A stretch of DNA of 64,000 nucleotides from Erwinia pyrifoliae DSM 12163 (GCF_000026985.1 NC_017390.1:2965766-3029765); one strand, 5' to 3'; shown: positions 16,092 to 26,792, counted from the first letter of the stretch. Notes: generated by a model not told the origin, from the letters alone. Program-made: numbers and translations.

Positions 16092-17345
16092 TTAAACGCG
16101 CACGGTATCGTCGCCGAACGCCACCCACTTATAGGTGGTCAGCGCTTCCAGCCCCATCGGGCCACGAGCGTGCAGTTTCTGCGTACTGACCGCCACTTCT
16201 GCGCCTAAACCAAACTGCCCGCCGTCGGTAAAACGGGTGCTGGCATTCACGTAAACCGCTGAAGAATCCACTTCATTGACGAAGCGCTCCGCATGCTTAA
16301 TGGTGCGCGTCAGAATGGCATCGGAATGTTGAGTACCGTATTCGCGGATATGCGCAATCGCTTCAGTGAGGTCATCCACCAGCTTCACGTTCAGATCCAG
16401 CGCCAGCCATTCGTCGCGGAACTGGGCATCGGTCACCGCACTGACGCAAGCCGTGCCCTGCTGCAACAGCGGCAGCGAACGCGCATCGGCGTGCAGGCTA
16501 ATCCCCTCCTGCGCCATGCGCGCACTGAGCGCTGGCAGGAAGCTGTCGGCTATCGCCGCATCAATCAGCAGGGTTTCTACCGAGTTACAGGCGCTCGGCC
16601 GCTGCTTCTTGGCATTAACGATCACCTTGAGCGCCGCTTCCTGCTCGATACTGCGATCGACGTAGATATGGCAAACGCCGATACCGCCGGTGATCACCGG
16701 AATGGTCGACTGTTCACGGCACAGCTTGTGCAGTCCGGCACCACCGCGTGGGATCAGCATATCGACATAACGATCGAGTTTCAGTAGCTGATTGACCAAC
16801 TCGCGATCCGGGCTTTCAATCGCCTGTACCGCTGCAGCCGGCACACCATGTTGTTTCAACGCATCCTGAATGACGCGCACGGTGGAGGCATTGGTGCGAT
16901 AAGTCTCTTTGCCACCGCGCAGGATCACCGCATTACCGGTTTTCAGGCACAGGCTGGCGACATCCACGGTGACGTTCGGGCGCGCTTCATAAATCACCCC
17001 GACCACACCGAGCGGCACGCGGCGGCGTTCAATGCGCAGTCCGCTATCAAGCTTACCGCCGTCAATCACCACCCCGACCGGGTCTGGCAGGCGGCACACC
17101 TGACGTACGTCGTCGGCGATCCCTTTCAGGCGTTGCCGATCGAGCATCAGACGATCCAGTAGCGCCGCGCTCATGCCGTTTTGCCGCGCGTCGGCAAGAT
17201 CCTGCTGGTTGGCGGCAAGGATCTCTGCGCTCTGCGCTTCAAGACGATCGGCAATCGTCATCAATAGCTGGTTTTTTTCTGCGGTGGAGAGCACCGACAG
17301 CTGATAAGAGGCGGCCTTCGCGGCCTGGCCCATTTGTTCTAGCAT
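16092..17345 (-). CDS. proA: glutamate-5-semialdehyde dehydrogenase (gamma-glutamyl phosphate reductase)
   Basis: A 417-residue aldehyde-dehydrogenase-fold enzyme that reduces gamma-glutamyl phosphate with NADPH in proline synthesis. The catalytic cysteine lies in [15 protein letters not shown]. Other family segments are [31 protein letters not shown] and [27 protein letters not shown] near the end (here with GAEV). The length equals that of the E. coli protein. It begins nine bases after the proB stop and forms the proBA operon. Confidence 0.97.
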   Translation of the reverse strand: MLEQMGQAAKAASYQLSVLSTAEKNQLLMTIADRLEAQSAEILAANQQDLADARQNGMSAALLDRLMLDRQRLKGIADDVRQVCRLPDPVGVVIDGGKLDSGLRIERRRVPLGVVGVIYEARPNVTVDVASLCLKTGNAVILRGGKETYRTNASTVRVIQDALKQHGVPAAAVQAIESPDRELVNQLLKLDRYVDMLIPRGGAGLHKLCREQSTIPVITGGIGVCHIYVDRSIEQEAALKVIVNAKKQRPSACNSVETLLIDAAIADSFLPALSARMAQEGISLHADARSLPLLQQGTACVSAVTDAQFRDEWLALDLNVKLVDDLTEAIAHIREYGTQHSDAILTRTIKHAERFVNEVDSSAVYVNASTRFTDGGQFGLGAEVAVSTQKLHARGPMGLEALTTYKWVAFGDDTVRV

Positions 17346-17354
17346 CCACGTTCC

Positions 17355-18458
17355 TTAGCTGACAATCATATCGTCGCGATGAACAGCCACCGGACCATAT
17401 TCATAACCCAGAATTTCGCCGATCTGCTGGGAATGATGCCCGGCGATCATGCGCATAGCATCGCTGTTATAGCGCGATACGCCGTGAGCCACATCGCGCC
17501 CCAGCAGGTTGCGGATGCGGATCACTTCACCACGCGAGAAGTTACCGCTGATTTCACGGATGCCTTTTGGCAACAGCGAACTGCCGCGTTCAAGGATCGC
17601 CGACAGCGCTCCGTCGTCCACCACCAGTTCACCGGCAGGAGGCGCGCCGAAGATCCAGCGTTTACGGTTTTCCAGCGGGGTTTCCAGCGCATGGAAGCAG
17701 GTTCCCACCGGATTGGAAGCGATCACATCGCCAATCACGCCCGCACGGCCACCCGCCGCAATAATAGTATCGATGCCGGCACGGCAGGCAATATCCGCCG
17801 CCTGCAACTTGGTCGTCATACCTCCGGTGCCAAGACCGGAAACGCTATCCCCGGCCAGCGCACGCAGATTGTCGTCAATGCCCCTGACGTCACGGATCAG
17901 TTCTGCCTGCGGATTATCGCGCGGATCGGCGGTGAACAGCCCCTGCTGATCGGTCAGCAGCAGCAGCTTATCGGCTCCGGCGAGAATAGCGGCCAGCGCC
18001 GACAGGTTATCGTTATCGCCCACCTTAATCTCGGCGGTGGCGACCGCATCATTCTCATTAATCACCGGGACAATATGGTTATCGAGCAGCGCGCGCAGCG
18101 TATCGCGGGCGTTGAGAAAGCGCTCACGATCTTCCAGATCGGCACGCGTCAGCAGCATCTGGCCGATATGGATACCGTAGATAGAGAACAGTTGTTCCCA
18201 CAGTTGGATCAGACGGCTCTGCCCCACCGCAGCCAGCAGCTGCTTGGAAGCAATGGTCGGCGGCAGTTCCGGGTAACCCAGATGCTCTCGCCCGGCCGCC
18301 ATCGCGCCCGAAGTGACGATCACAATCCGGTGCCCTGCCGCGTGCTGCTGGGCGCACTGCCGCACCAGCTCGACGATATGCGCCCGATTAAGCCGACGTG
18401 AACCGCCGGTCAAAACGCTGGTCCCCAGTTTCACCACCAGGGTCTGGCTGCTGCTCAT
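17355..18458 (-). CDS. proB: glutamate 5-kinase
   Basis: A 367-residue amino-acid kinase with a C-terminal PUA domain. It phosphorylates glutamate in the first step of proline synthesis and is feedback-inhibited by proline in the family. Visible segments are [55 protein letters not shown] and [17 protein letters not shown]; the PUA part starts near residue 275. The start at 18458 gives [12 protein letters not shown], the family start; a longer frame upstream has no such character. It is divergent from phoE, as in E. coli. Confidence 0.96.
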   Translation of the reverse strand: MSSSQTLVVKLGTSVLTGGSRRLNRAHIVELVRQCAQQHAAGHRIVIVTSGAMAAGREHLGYPELPPTIASKQLLAAVGQSRLIQLWEQLFSIYGIHIGQMLLTRADLEDRERFLNARDTLRALLDNHIVPVINENDAVATAEIKVGDNDNLSALAAILAGADKLLLLTDQQGLFTADPRDNPQAELIRDVRGIDDNLRALAGDSVSGLGTGGMTTKLQAADIACRAGIDTIIAAGGRAGVIGDVIASNPVGTCFHALETPLENRKRWIFGAPPAGELVVDDGALSAILERGSSLLPKGIREISGNFSRGEVIRIRNLLGRDVAHGVSRYNSDAMRMIAGHHSQQIGEILGYEYGPVAVHRDDMIVS

Positions 18459-18604
18459 TATTTCCTGCCATTTCGTAAAAAAGAGTACAAAGAAACGTTT
18501 TAGCAGTTGTTGTGCCTGAAGCCAACAGCCAGCAGGGGAAAAGGGTGAAAAAGCCATTCCCTTTGCCGTTCCAGGCGTGGGCGATTAACAGCAAACATTT
18601 AAAA

Positions 18605-18622
18605 CTGTAATAAATATTTAAT
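18605..18622 (+). promoter_or_regulatory. Pho box upstream of phoE
   Basis: The sequence CTGTAATAAATATTTAAT differs from the remembered E. coli phoE Pho box at only three of 18 positions. It has two CTGT-like/TTTAA-like direct halves spaced 11 bases. It lies 133 bases before the porin start, implying a leader of about 100 bases. PhoB would activate the porin on phosphate starvation. Confidence 0.7.
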
Positions 18623-18754
18623 AGATAAGAGGTAAAAAGTCGGTGTCTTGACAGGAGCCTGACGGCCAACAATAGCCAAAATAGCTCGGTCTGCATGATC
18701 GATATCCTAACTATGGCGGCAATTTATTTTTTTTCTTTTGGGTTTGATAATAAC

Positions 18755-19909
18755 ATGATGATAAAACGCACACTGACAATCCTGACCGCCGCTTTGACCT
18801 TAACCACCGCTGCACAAGCCGCAGAAATTTACAATAAAGACGGCAATAAACTGGACTTCTACGGCAAAATCAAAGCGATGCGCTACCTAAGCGATGCGGA
18901 TAGCAACGCCGGCAATAATGCTGATAAATCCTATACCCGTATCGGCTTCAAAGGGCAGACCCAGATCAACGACCTGCTGACCGGCTATGGTCAGTGGGAA
19001 TATCACTTCAGCCTGAGCAATTCAGAAGGCAGCAGCGACGCGCAGTCAGGTAACAAAACCCGTCTGGGCTTTGCCGGCCTGAAGCTGAAGGATTATGGTT
19101 CGATTGACTACGGCCGCAACTATGGCGTGATATACGACGTCGAAGCCTTCACCGATATGATGCCGGAATTTGGCGCAACCGGTTATACACGCACTGATAC
19201 CTACATGCTCACCCGTGGTAACAGCATGCTGACCTGGCGTAACAGCGATTTTTTTGGTCTGGTCGACGGGTTGAAGATTGCACTGCAGTACCAGGGTAAA
19301 AACGAAGGTTCGGGCGCCCGTGCCACCAACGTGTCTAACGGTGAGGGCTACGGCGCGTCACTGTCTTATCAAATCGTCGAAGGTCTGACCATTAACGGCG
19401 CGATGTCTTCATCCAACCGTTTGAATGCCAACGGTGCCAGCTCCACCACCAGCCAGAAAATGGCCGCTTACGGTTCAGGTGATAAGGCGGAAGCCTGGGC
19501 AACGGGCTTAAAATATGACAACAAGGGAGTCTATCTGGCGGGAACTTATGCTGAAACGCGTAACACTAACCCGTTAAGCGGCGCTTCTTATACCTTTGCC
19601 GGTAATACCACGGCAACCGCCGTTTCCGGTTACGTTAACAAACTGCAGAATACCGAACTGGTTGCCCAGTATCAATTTGATTCCGGGCTGCGTCCGTCGC
19701 TGGCTTATGTGCAGACCAAGGCTAAAGACATTGAAAACGGCATTGGCGATGCCGATCTGAGCAAATTTGTTGATATCGCCGCCACTTACTACTTCAACAA
19801 AAACATGTCTGCCTTCGTCGACTACAAAGTTAACCTGCTAAGCAAAAACAATAAGCTGAACCTGAATACTGACGATATCGTCGCTGTCGGTCTGATGTAT
19901 CAGTTCTGA
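18755..19909 (+). CDS. phoE: phosphate-starvation-type outer membrane porin (PhoE)
   Basis: A 384-residue porin of the OmpC/OmpF/PhoE type. Residues 1-23 form the signal peptide, then AEIYNKDGNKLDFYGKIK opens the barrel. The constriction-loop region carries YGVIYDVEAFTDMMPEFG. The last residues are VGLMYQF with the terminal phenylalanine needed for barrel assembly. Two ATGs at 18755 and 18758 are both possible starts. It sits divergent to proBA and next to crl, as in E. coli, and behind a Pho box, which supports the phoE symbol over ompC/F paralogues. It would form a trimeric anion-preferring pore. Confidence 0.88.
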   Translation: MMIKRTLTILTAALTLTTAAQAAEIYNKDGNKLDFYGKIKAMRYLSDADSNAGNNADKSYTRIGFKGQTQINDLLTGYGQWEYHFSLSNSEGSSDAQSGNKTRLGFAGLKLKDYGSIDYGRNYGVIYDVEAFTDMMPEFGATGYTRTDTYMLTRGNSMLTWRNSDFFGLVDGLKIALQYQGKNEGSGARATNVSNGEGYGASLSYQIVEGLTINGAMSSSNRLNANGASSTTSQKMAAYGSGDKAEAWATGLKYDNKGVYLAGTYAETRNTNPLSGASYTFAGNTTATAVSGYVNKLQNTELVAQYQFDSGLRPSLAYVQTKAKDIENGIGDADLSKFVDIAATYYFNKNMSAFVDYKVNLLSKNNKLNLNTDDIVAVGLMYQF

Positions 19910-19975
19910 TTAACCTGATGCGCTCACCCGGTTTCTGCCGTGCTGAGCGTTGATTATCTGGCCTGTCGCTCGGAA

Positions 19976-20010
19976 AACAAACAAGGCTGGTTTAATCAGC
20001 CTTGTTTGTT
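19976..20010. terminator. bidirectional terminator between phoE and crl
   Basis: A 14-base-pair stem (19976-19989 with 19997-20010) with a seven-base loop, A/T-rich at its base on both sides so that either strand gives a U-rich tail. It serves the convergent phoE and crl transcripts. Confidence 0.85.
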
Positions 20011-20018
20011 TAATCCGG

Positions 20019-20420
20019 TCAGGCGGTGAGCTTCACCGGCTGGTCAGCAAAATCCGTCGCCGGGATCAGTTCCAGATCCATCTCCGCCAGCAGCGCTTTT
20101 AAACGCTCATGGAAGTTGCGTAATGTCTCTTCGAGACGGGCATTGTTATCCTTGCCCTTTACTGCTGTCGGCTTCCAGTTACCTTGTTTATCGAACAGGC
20201 CAAAGTGGTACTCGTAGGTAAAATGGTCAGCCCGGGCTTCCAGCTCCATCCACCATCCCCAGAATTCACGCAGCTCCGGTTGCGGTTTCACATTGACGCA
20301 AACGGCCAGACAGTCGAAGAAGAAACGATCGCCTTCGCATTTACTTTCACGGATATAAGGACCTAAAGAGTGAAAGCGCTTAATTATTCGACTCTTAGGA
20401 TGTCCACTCGGTAACGTCAT
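20019..20420 (-). CDS. crl: sigma-S assembly factor Crl
   Basis: A 133-residue protein that helps sigma-S bind RNA polymerase core. The family segments are visible: [25 protein letters not shown], then [28 protein letters not shown], and the acidic-aromatic [17 protein letters not shown]. The length equals that of the E. coli protein. It is placed between phoE and frsA, as expected. It converges with phoE over a shared terminator. Confidence 0.95.
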   Translation of the reverse strand: MTLPSGHPKSRIIKRFHSLGPYIRESKCEGDRFFFDCLAVCVNVKPQPELREFWGWWMELEARADHFTYEYHFGLFDKQGNWKPTAVKGKDNNARLEETLRNFHERLKALLAEMDLELIPATDFADQPVKLTA

Positions 20421-20476
20421 CGTTTAACCCCCTTGGTTGAGCCTTAAGTTGTAGCAAAAATGTGGGTTTTAGCAAC

Positions 20477-21724
20477 TCATCGCGATAAATTGGCAAATAG
20501 CCAGTCACAAATATCGCGTAAAGCCTTATCAAAATTCGTTACCGCCGGGGACGGGGTGATTTTTAACAGCCGGCCGGCACCGGAAGAGTTCACGATCAGC
20601 CGCGATTCCTCTTCCGCGCTGAGAGGGTCATCTGCCCAGTAAGCTGACAGCATCGGGGTAGATAAGCGACGGCCCAGCAGCCCCTGCATTTTCAGCGAAA
20701 AGCGGCACAGTTCGGCACGCAATGTGCTGTCAGAAGTACCGGACATCCCCAGCCTGCTGGCCAGCATATCCATAGACATATCCGGCACGCTGTCCTGGAG
20801 ATGCCTGTCCGTCAACAGACGATGTACCCACGGGCTGATGCAGGCCACCGCACGCAACCGCTGAGTTTCAAGACAGGCAAGTCTTACCGCCACGTTAGCG
20901 CCAAAGCGAAATCCAAAGGCCGCTACGCGGGTGTGATCAATCCAGGCAACGTTTTCCAGCTGGCGCAGCACCTGCTGGTGCAGGTAGCTGGTATCCTGCG
21001 TCAGTTTCCATTTGGCGGAAAAACCCACCGACGGCATATCCAGGGTCAGCAAAGCGATACCGCGTGGCGCGAGGTAGTCATGGAACAGCCGGTAATGATC
21101 GCTTTGCAGCGAATCGAGGCTGCCGCACATCAGCACCGTGGGAAAAGGAGGCTGTGCCTCAGGGGGCATATGCAGGAAGCCGTTTACCGGGCTGCCGTCA
21201 GCAATGGCAAACTCCAGCTCTTTCAATTCACCGGGCAAAAGCACAGTGCTCTGCTGGTAGGCGCGGCTGGCCAGCAATTGCGCCTGCCCGGCTAACCTAT
21301 CCTCTTTCAGGTGCGGATAAATCGCCACGCTAAAAAGGTTAGCGGCTTGCAGCCAACAGTGGCCAGCCTGCTGGTCATCGGCGCACTGGCCGGCTTTCTG
21401 TTGCCATCGGGCAGCCTGTTTTGACCACTCATAAATCCAGTTACCGCCACGGTAACCCATCACCGTATCCAGCAACCGCTCGTCAGTACGCTCGCTGTTA
21501 CTCGCCGCAATACGCGCCAGCACCTCAATGATCTCCTGCGGCGACAGGCCACGCCAGGCCCATAGCAGCCGATCGATCGTGCGATACCAGCCGACAGGGA
21601 TCTCACCGCCCAGCGCAGAATGAATTGAGAACGGAAGAGGATGGCCACGACGCACCAGCGATGACGTTTCCGGATGTTTAAAACGCGGTTTGAACAGCTC
21701 TTCGCTGAGATTTTTTGGCGACAT
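20477..21724 (-). CDS. frsA: FrsA family alpha/beta-hydrolase (esterase)
   Basis: A 415-residue alpha/beta-hydrolase. The N-terminal part has the FrsA marks [22 protein letters not shown] and [14 protein letters not shown]; the hydrolase core has [24 protein letters not shown] and [17 protein letters not shown], where the nucleophile elbow carries phenylalanine and glycine rather than a clear serine, as in E. coli. FrsA has been linked to fermentation/respiration balance and binding of enzyme IIA-Glc. The start at 21724 matches the E. coli beginning; a longer frame to 21784 exists, and no strong ribosome site decides between them. Confidence 0.9.
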   Translation of the reverse strand: MSPKNLSEELFKPRFKHPETSSLVRRGHPLPFSIHSALGGEIPVGWYRTIDRLLWAWRGLSPQEIIEVLARIAASNSERTDERLLDTVMGYRGGNWIYEWSKQAARWQQKAGQCADDQQAGHCWLQAANLFSVAIYPHLKEDRLAGQAQLLASRAYQQSTVLLPGELKELEFAIADGSPVNGFLHMPPEAQPPFPTVLMCGSLDSLQSDHYRLFHDYLAPRGIALLTLDMPSVGFSAKWKLTQDTSYLHQQVLRQLENVAWIDHTRVAAFGFRFGANVAVRLACLETQRLRAVACISPWVHRLLTDRHLQDSVPDMSMDMLASRLGMSGTSDSTLRAELCRFSLKMQGLLGRRLSTPMLSAYWADDPLSAEEESRLIVNSSGAGRLLKITPSPAVTNFDKALRDICDWLFANLSR

Positions 21725-21800
21725 AACAGGGAGGTTCTCCGGCAGGCGATCGGACATTGAGTCTATCGTAGCCAGCGAATTCACGCGAAGGGTAAAACAG

Positions 21801-21829
21801 ACGCGCCCGGCATAACCGGGCGCGTTTTG
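21801..21829. terminator. terminator after gpt
   Basis: A perfect GC-rich 10-base-pair stem (21801-21810 with 21816-21825), a five-base loop and four Ts on the plus strand; on the minus strand it follows the gpt stop, with a short T-rich tail after three bases. It probably ends the gpt transcript before frsA. Confidence 0.7.
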
Positions 21830-21840
21830 ATCGACATCAA

Positions 21841-22299
21841 TCAGCTTTTAACCAGCGGTGGAAGATAGGCGATCCCCATATCCCACGGCTGTTCGATCCA
21901 GGTATTTTGCGGAATATCAATGACGTAATCATCTACCAGTGGGCGGCCAGCAGGTTTGGCAAAGATGGTGACAAAATGCGCTTTCGGGTACATATCGCGG
22001 ATGGCCTGTGCAGTGCCGCCGGTATCCACCAGATCGTCAATCACGATAAAGCCTTCGCCGTCCCCTTCTGCACGTTTCAGTACGCTCATTTCACGTTGGT
22101 TATCATGGTCGTAGCTGGAGATACAAACGGTGTCCACATGACGGATGCACAGCTCGCGCGCCAGTAACGCAGCCGGCACCAGACCACCGCGACTGACGGC
22201 AATAATGCCCTTCCACCGTTCAGCAGGCAGTAAGCGCCCGGCCAGTTTACGGGCATGAATTTGCAGCATGTCCCAGGTGACGACGTATTTTTCACTCAT
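21841..22299 (-). CDS. gpt: xanthine-guanine phosphoribosyltransferase
   Basis: A 152-residue type I phosphoribosyltransferase that salvages guanine, xanthine and hypoxanthine to nucleotides using PRPP. The PRPP loop is [14 protein letters not shown], and [19 protein letters not shown] forms the upstream base- and phosphate-binding part. The length and C-terminal end match the E. coli protein. It competes with the purine degradation genes farther along for free bases. Confidence 0.96.
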   Translation of the reverse strand: MSEKYVVTWDMLQIHARKLAGRLLPAERWKGIIAVSRGGLVPAALLARELCIRHVDTVCISSYDHDNQREMSVLKRAEGDGEGFIVIDDLVDTGGTAQAIRDMYPKAHFVTIFAKPAGRPLVDDYVIDIPQNTWIEQPWDMGIAYLPPLVKS

Positions 22300-22559
22300 A
22301 AAAAAATCCCGACCAAGAAAATTGGCTCAAAAAATGTGCAGTGGCAGCGGTTGCGCGAAATTATAGTGATCTGAGGCGCTAAAAACCAGCCCGCTGCACC
22401 CCGGGGGGATTTTTTCCTCAGGCGACAGGAGCATGCACTAACAATCAATGATATTCTTTTGCTACCGCGCCAGAGTTGCTGGCGTGAATTTTCTAACCGC
22501 TATCCATGCACGCCCCTGCCTTACAGACAGGTTGGTGATGCCGACACAGGAGAGTTAAC

Positions 22560-24017
22560 GTGTCTGAATTGTCTCAGTTATCCCCGCAGCCGTTGTGGGA
22601 TACTTTTGCCACGATTTGCTCCATCCCCCATCCTTCATACCATGAAGAACAGCTGGCGGCTCATATTACCGCCTGGGCTTCGGAACAGGGTTTCTGGAAC
22701 GAGCGTGACCAGGTGGGCAACATCCTGATCCGTAAACCGGCAACGCAAGGTTATGAAAACCTTAAACCGGTGGCGTTACAGGCGCATCTGGATATGGTGC
22801 CGCAGAAAAATAACGACACGGTACACGACTTTACGCAAGACCCCATACAACCCTGGGTTGATGGTGAATGGGTTAAGGCACGCGGTACCACGCTGGGCGC
22901 AGATAACGGTATTGGTATGGCTTCAGCACTGGCGGTGCTGGCAGATAACAGCCTGCAACATGGCCCGCTGGAAGTGCTGCTCACCATGACCGAAGAGACC
23001 GGCATGACCGGTGCATTCGGTCTACAGCCCGGCTGGTTGCAGGCGGATATTCTGATCAATACCGATTCGGAAGAGGAAGGTGAGATCTATATGGGCTGTG
23101 CGGGGGGCGTTGACTTCACCAGCACCCAGGTGCTGACTCACCAAGCGGTTCCGTCTGATTACCAGACGGTTAAACTGACCCTGAAAGGTTTGAAAGGCGG
23201 CCACTCAGGCTGTGATATTCATCTTGGTCTGGGCAATGCCAACAAGCTGCTGGCGCGTTTTCTGTTTTCCCACGCGCAACAGCTGGATCTGCGCCTGATT
23301 GACTTTAACGGCGGTACGCTGCGCAATGCCATCCCCCGTGAAGCTTATGTGGCGCTGGCCGTTTCCTCGCAGCACCTTGACAAGCTGAAGTCTGTGGCGG
23401 CTGGCTATCTGCTGACGCTGCAACACGAGCTGGGTCTTATTGAGAAAAATATTGCGCTGGTAGTAGAAGATATCGCCCATGCGCCACAGGCGCTGGATGC
23501 CACCAGCCGTGATGCTTTCATTGCGCTGCTGAACAGCATGCCAAACGGGGTGATCCGCCATTCTGACGTGATGAAAGGCGTGGTGGAAACCTCGCTTAAC
23601 GTCGGCGTGGTGAAGATTGACGGTGACGAGGCGAAAATTAACTGCCTGATCCGCTCGCTGATCGACAGCGGTAAGCATTACGTGGTCGACATGCTCACCG
23701 CACTTAGCCAGCTGGCTGGCGCGCAGACTCTCGCCAGGGGCAGCTATCCGGGCTGGCAGCCAGACGGCAGTTCGCCGGTGATGGCGCTGGTGCGTGAAAC
23801 CTATGAACAGCTGTTCCACAAAACCCCGAGCATCCAGGTGATCCATGCCGGTCTGGAGTGCGGGCTGTTCAGGGAACCTTATCCAGAGATGGATATGGTT
23901 TCTATCGGCCCGACCATCACCGGGGCGCACTCGCCGGATGAGCAGGTACACATTGCCAGCGTGGGCCTGTACTGGCAATTGCTGACCGCGCTGCTGAAGG
24001 CAATTCCGGTTAAGTAA
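22560..24017 (+). CDS. pepD: cytosol non-specific dipeptidase (aminoacyl-histidine dipeptidase)
   Basis: A 485-residue M20-type metallodipeptidase. Metal-site segments are visible: ALQAHLDMVPQ (histidine and aspartate), GTTLGADNGIG (bridging aspartate), TMTEETGMTGAFGL (general-base glutamate pair) and INTDSEEEGEI, with a late GAHSPDEQVH histidine. It cleaves many dipeptides, including carnosine-type substrates. The GTG start at 22560 follows CAGGAGAG at good spacing. It is divergent from gpt, as in E. coli. Confidence 0.96.
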   Translation: MSELSQLSPQPLWDTFATICSIPHPSYHEEQLAAHITAWASEQGFWNERDQVGNILIRKPATQGYENLKPVALQAHLDMVPQKNNDTVHDFTQDPIQPWVDGEWVKARGTTLGADNGIGMASALAVLADNSLQHGPLEVLLTMTEETGMTGAFGLQPGWLQADILINTDSEEEGEIYMGCAGGVDFTSTQVLTHQAVPSDYQTVKLTLKGLKGGHSGCDIHLGLGNANKLLARFLFSHAQQLDLRLIDFNGGTLRNAIPREAYVALAVSSQHLDKLKSVAAGYLLTLQHELGLIEKNIALVVEDIAHAPQALDATSRDAFIALLNSMPNGVIRHSDVMKGVVETSLNVGVVKIDGDEAKINCLIRSLIDSGKHYVVDMLTALSQLAGAQTLARGSYPGWQPDGSSPVMALVRETYEQLFHKTPSIQVIHAGLECGLFREPYPEMDMVSIGPTITGAHSPDEQVHIASVGLYWQLLTALLKAIPVK

Positions 24018-24025
24018 ATCAACGC

Positions 24026-24053
24026 GGGCGAACCGGAAAAGTCCGATTCGCCC
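24026..24053. terminator. hairpin after pepD
   Basis: A stem of eleven pairs with one mismatch (GGGCGAA with TTCGCCC plus CGGA with TCCG) and a four-base loop lies between the pepD stop and the convergent dinB stop. The U-tract is poor on both strands, so termination efficiency is uncertain. Confidence 0.6.
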
Positions 24054-25109
24054 CTATATGCCCAACAGCAGCTGCCGTTCCAGCTGTGGGTCCAGCAGCG
24101 TGACGTGCAGCCCTACCAGCCTGACTCCGCGCCCTGCCCGCCGCTCATCCCAGCTTTTGCGCGCTACCTCAATCAAATCCGCTTTGTTCAGCTCCGGCCA
24201 GGCATGCTCCTGTGTGGTCTGCTGAAAATCGGTGAACTTCAGCTTGACCCCCTGGCGAGCAATCAGCCTGTCCGGCTTAATTTTGCTTAACCGCCGATCC
24301 AGCTCGTCGTACAGCAGGTCAATAATTTCCAGACAGGCTTCCCAGCTGTGAATATCCTGTGACAGCGTGCGCTCCACGCCGAGAGACTTGCGCTCCCGCT
24401 CGACGATCACCTCGCGATCGTCAATGCCGTTGCAACGCTCCCACAGCACGCGGCCAAACTTGCCAAAGCGTTTTAATAACATCGCCAGATCGGCTTTCTG
24501 CACGTCGGCACAGGTATTCAGCCCCAGTTCCTCAAGCTTGCGCGCGGTGACCTTTCCCACGCCGGGAATTTTCGCCAGCGGCAGCCGCTGCAGGAAGTCG
24601 GGCACCTCCTCCGGGGTAATCACAAACTGACCGTTGGGCTTATTGATATCCGAGGCAATTTTTGCCAAAAATTTAATCGGTGCCACCCCGGCGGAAGCCG
24701 TCAGGTTCAGCTCCCGGCTGATGGTGTCGCGGATCTGACGTGCAATCAGCGTGGCAGAACCCTGGCAGTGTGGACTGTCGGTCACGTCGAGATAGGCTTC
24801 ATCCAGCGACAACGGCTCAATCAATGTGGTATAGCGGGAGAAGATATCGCGAATTTGCGTACTGGCTTCTTTATAAGCGTCATAGCGGCCACGGATCACC
24901 GTCAAATGAGGGCAGAGTTTCAGCGCCATCGCCGTCGACATCGCGCTGCGTACGCCATATTCGCGTGCCGGATAGTTGGCGGTACTGATCACCCCGCGCT
25001 GCATCTCACTGCCGCCAATGGCGATGGGAATGTCGCGCAGGCTGGGATTATCACGCATTTCTACCGCAGCAAAAAAGCAGTCCATATCCACATGAATGAT
25101 TTTGCGCAT
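24054..25109 (-). CDS. dinB: DNA polymerase IV
   Basis: A 351-residue Y-family translesion polymerase. The catalytic acidic residues lie in IIHVDMDCFFAAVE and PLSLDEAYLDVT; the steric and finger parts hold ISTANYPAREYGVRSAM. A C-terminal QLLLGI ends the protein and resembles the beta-clamp-binding tail. The start at 25109 gives MRKIIHVDMD, identical to the E. coli beginning. A LexA box lies 17 bases upstream. The gene would be induced during DNA damage. Confidence 0.96.
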   Translation of the reverse strand: MRKIIHVDMDCFFAAVEMRDNPSLRDIPIAIGGSEMQRGVISTANYPAREYGVRSAMSTAMALKLCPHLTVIRGRYDAYKEASTQIRDIFSRYTTLIEPLSLDEAYLDVTDSPHCQGSATLIARQIRDTISRELNLTASAGVAPIKFLAKIASDINKPNGQFVITPEEVPDFLQRLPLAKIPGVGKVTARKLEELGLNTCADVQKADLAMLLKRFGKFGRVLWERCNGIDDREVIVERERKSLGVERTLSQDIHSWEACLEIIDLLYDELDRRLSKIKPDRLIARQGVKLKFTDFQQTTQEHAWPELNKADLIEVARKSWDERRAGRGVRLVGLHVTLLDPQLERQLLLGI

Positions 25110-25125
25110 ATCCCCTCCAACAGCA

Positions 25126-25141
25126 CTGGATAAGTATACAG
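25126..25141 (-). promoter_or_regulatory. LexA box of dinB
   Basis: On the minus strand the sequence is CTGTATACTTATCCAG, an SOS box with the CTGT half intact and the CCAG half as in the remembered E. coli dinB operator. It lies immediately before the ribosome site and would be repressed by LexA. Confidence 0.88.
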
Positions 25142-25322
25142 GCAACTTAACAGAGTTCAACAATGGCGAGAGTAAGCGGCATAATCCGATTTTTATGCCT
25201 GACGATCTTGATAAAAAAACAGACAGTGCTAATGTGACGCGGTAATAGAGGAATCTTCCGATATTGTATTTAACAGGCGCTTTTCGGCGCTGCTTTTCCC
25301 TCCTACTTTCAAGAGAAACAGA

Positions 25323-26054
25323 ATGGGCAAAATCGCACTGCTGATTGCGATGATTTTCCTGCCAGCCGTTGTCTTCGCCAGCGTACCCGATGCGGTTACG
25401 CCTCTGGCACCGGTAAGCAAAGAACTAAGAAAACAATTAATCGGTGTTCCCGTGTATCTGCAAATCTTTAAGGAAGAGCGTACGCTGGAGCTGTACGGCA
25501 AAATTGGCAATGAATACCGTTTACTCAACAGTTACCCCATCTGCAAGTTTTCCGGGGGGCTCGGCCCGAAACGCGTACAGGGTGATTTCAAAAGCCCGGA
25601 AGGGTTTTACAGCGTGAGTTTGTCGCAGCTGAAGCCTGACAGTCGTTTCTACCGTGCGATTAACGTTGGTTTTCCCAATGAGTACGATCGCCAGCAGGGC
25701 TATCAGGGTAAATACCTGATGATCCACGGCAGCTGCGTGTCAATCGGCTGCTATGCCATGACAGATGCTTATATGGACGAAATATATCACCATGTGGAAG
25801 CCGCGCTGCGCAATGGGCAACCGCGAATCGAGGTGAGTATCTATCCGTTCCGTATGACCGAGAGCAACATGCAGCGCCACCGCTACTCGACCTATATTAA
25901 CTTCTGGAAGCAGCTACAGCCTGGCTACGCGCAATTTGTGCAGACTAAGCAACCCCCTGCCGTTGCCGTCAGTGCCGGTAAGTACGTCCTGAGCCGCCCG
26001 CTTAACAGCTCAGCCGCTCCGGCATCAGCCCTCGCGCTCTCCCAGGTAAAATAG
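25323..26054 (+). CDS. yafK: YafK-type L,D-transpeptidase-family protein (DpaA)
   Basis: A 243-residue exported YkuD-fold protein. Residues 1-19 form a signal peptide. The catalytic motif is HGSCVSIGCYAM with the nucleophilic cysteine. A fixed YafK pattern precedes it: VYLQIFKEERTLELY, CKFSGGLGPKRVQGDFKSPEGFY. In E. coli YafK (DpaA) detaches Braun's lipoprotein from peptidoglycan rather than cross-linking it; that role is inferred here. The C-terminal 35 residues are low-complexity. The gene overlaps convergent yafJ by 30 bases. Confidence 0.92.
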   Translation: MGKIALLIAMIFLPAVVFASVPDAVTPLAPVSKELRKQLIGVPVYLQIFKEERTLELYGKIGNEYRLLNSYPICKFSGGLGPKRVQGDFKSPEGFYSVSLSQLKPDSRFYRAINVGFPNEYDRQQGYQGKYLMIHGSCVSIGCYAMTDAYMDEIYHHVEAALRNGQPRIEVSIYPFRMTESNMQRHRYSTYINFWKQLQPGYAQFVQTKQPPAVAVSAGKYVLSRPLNSSAAPASALALSQVK

Positions 26055-26792
26055 CGCCCATTCGCCTGGCGCAATCTTGTGCCAGGTTTCATTCGCCGTC
26101 AGCGGCTGTGTGGCCACCACGGTAACCACGTCGTTCGGCGTGGTCTGCTGCTGAAAATCAATTTCCACGTCCTGATCCAGCAGCTTGGCTTTACCGAATG
26201 GCGCACGCCGGGTTATCCAGAACAGATTGGTTGAACAGAAAGCCATCAAATAACGGCCGTCTGACAACAGCATATTGAATACCCCTTTTTCCCGCATCTG
26301 CTGCGCCAGCTCGGCAATATAGCGGAACACCGCCGGCCAGTTGCCCGGCGTGCGCGGATAACGCGTGGTCAGCTGATGCAACAGCCAACAAAATGCCTGC
26401 TCGCTGTCGGTTTCCCCCACCGGACGGTACGGGCCGGTATCAAGGTTTTTATAGCCTCGCAGCTGACCGTTATGCGCATAGGTCCAGTTGCGGCCCCACA
26501 GCTCCCGGGTAAACGGATGAGTATTCTCCAGCGACACTTCGCCACGGTTAGCCTGGCGGATATGTGCCACCACCGAGCGCGATTTGATGGGGTAGTCCTG
26601 TACCAGGCGGGCAATGGGCGACTGGAAACTGGGCTGTGGATCTTTGAACGTGCGGCAGCCTTTCCCTTCATAAAAGGTAATGCCCCAGCCATCTTTATGC
26701 GGACCGGTTGCGCCACCGCGCTGTACCAGCCCGGTAAAGCTAAAACAGATGTCCGTCGGGACATTGGCGCTCATCCCGAGCAGTTCGCACAT
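26025..26792 (-). CDS. yafJ: class II glutamine amidotransferase YafJ
   Basis: A 255-residue protein with the Ntn-type glutaminase fold. The nucleophile is Cys2 in MCELLGMSANVPTD; later family parts are VVAHIRQANRGEVSLENTHPF and WTYAHNGQLRGY, which form the glutamine pocket. It matches E. coli YafJ in length. The acceptor is unknown. It ends by overlapping the 3' end of yafK. Confidence 0.93.
   Translation of the reverse strand: MCELLGMSANVPTDICFSFTGLVQRGGATGPHKDGWGITFYEGKGCRTFKDPQPSFQSPIARLVQDYPIKSRSVVAHIRQANRGEVSLENTHPFTRELWGRNWTYAHNGQLRGYKNLDTGPYRPVGETDSEQAFCWLLHQLTTRYPRTPGNWPAVFRYIAELAQQMREKGVFNMLLSDGRYLMAFCSTNLFWITRRAPFGKAKLLDQDVEIDFQQQTTPNDVVTVVATQPLTANETWHKIAPGEWALFYLGEREG

Noticed and set aside
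17379..18401. A 340-codon frame opposite proB
   Set aside because: It is the complement of a well-identified enzyme gene and has no family character.
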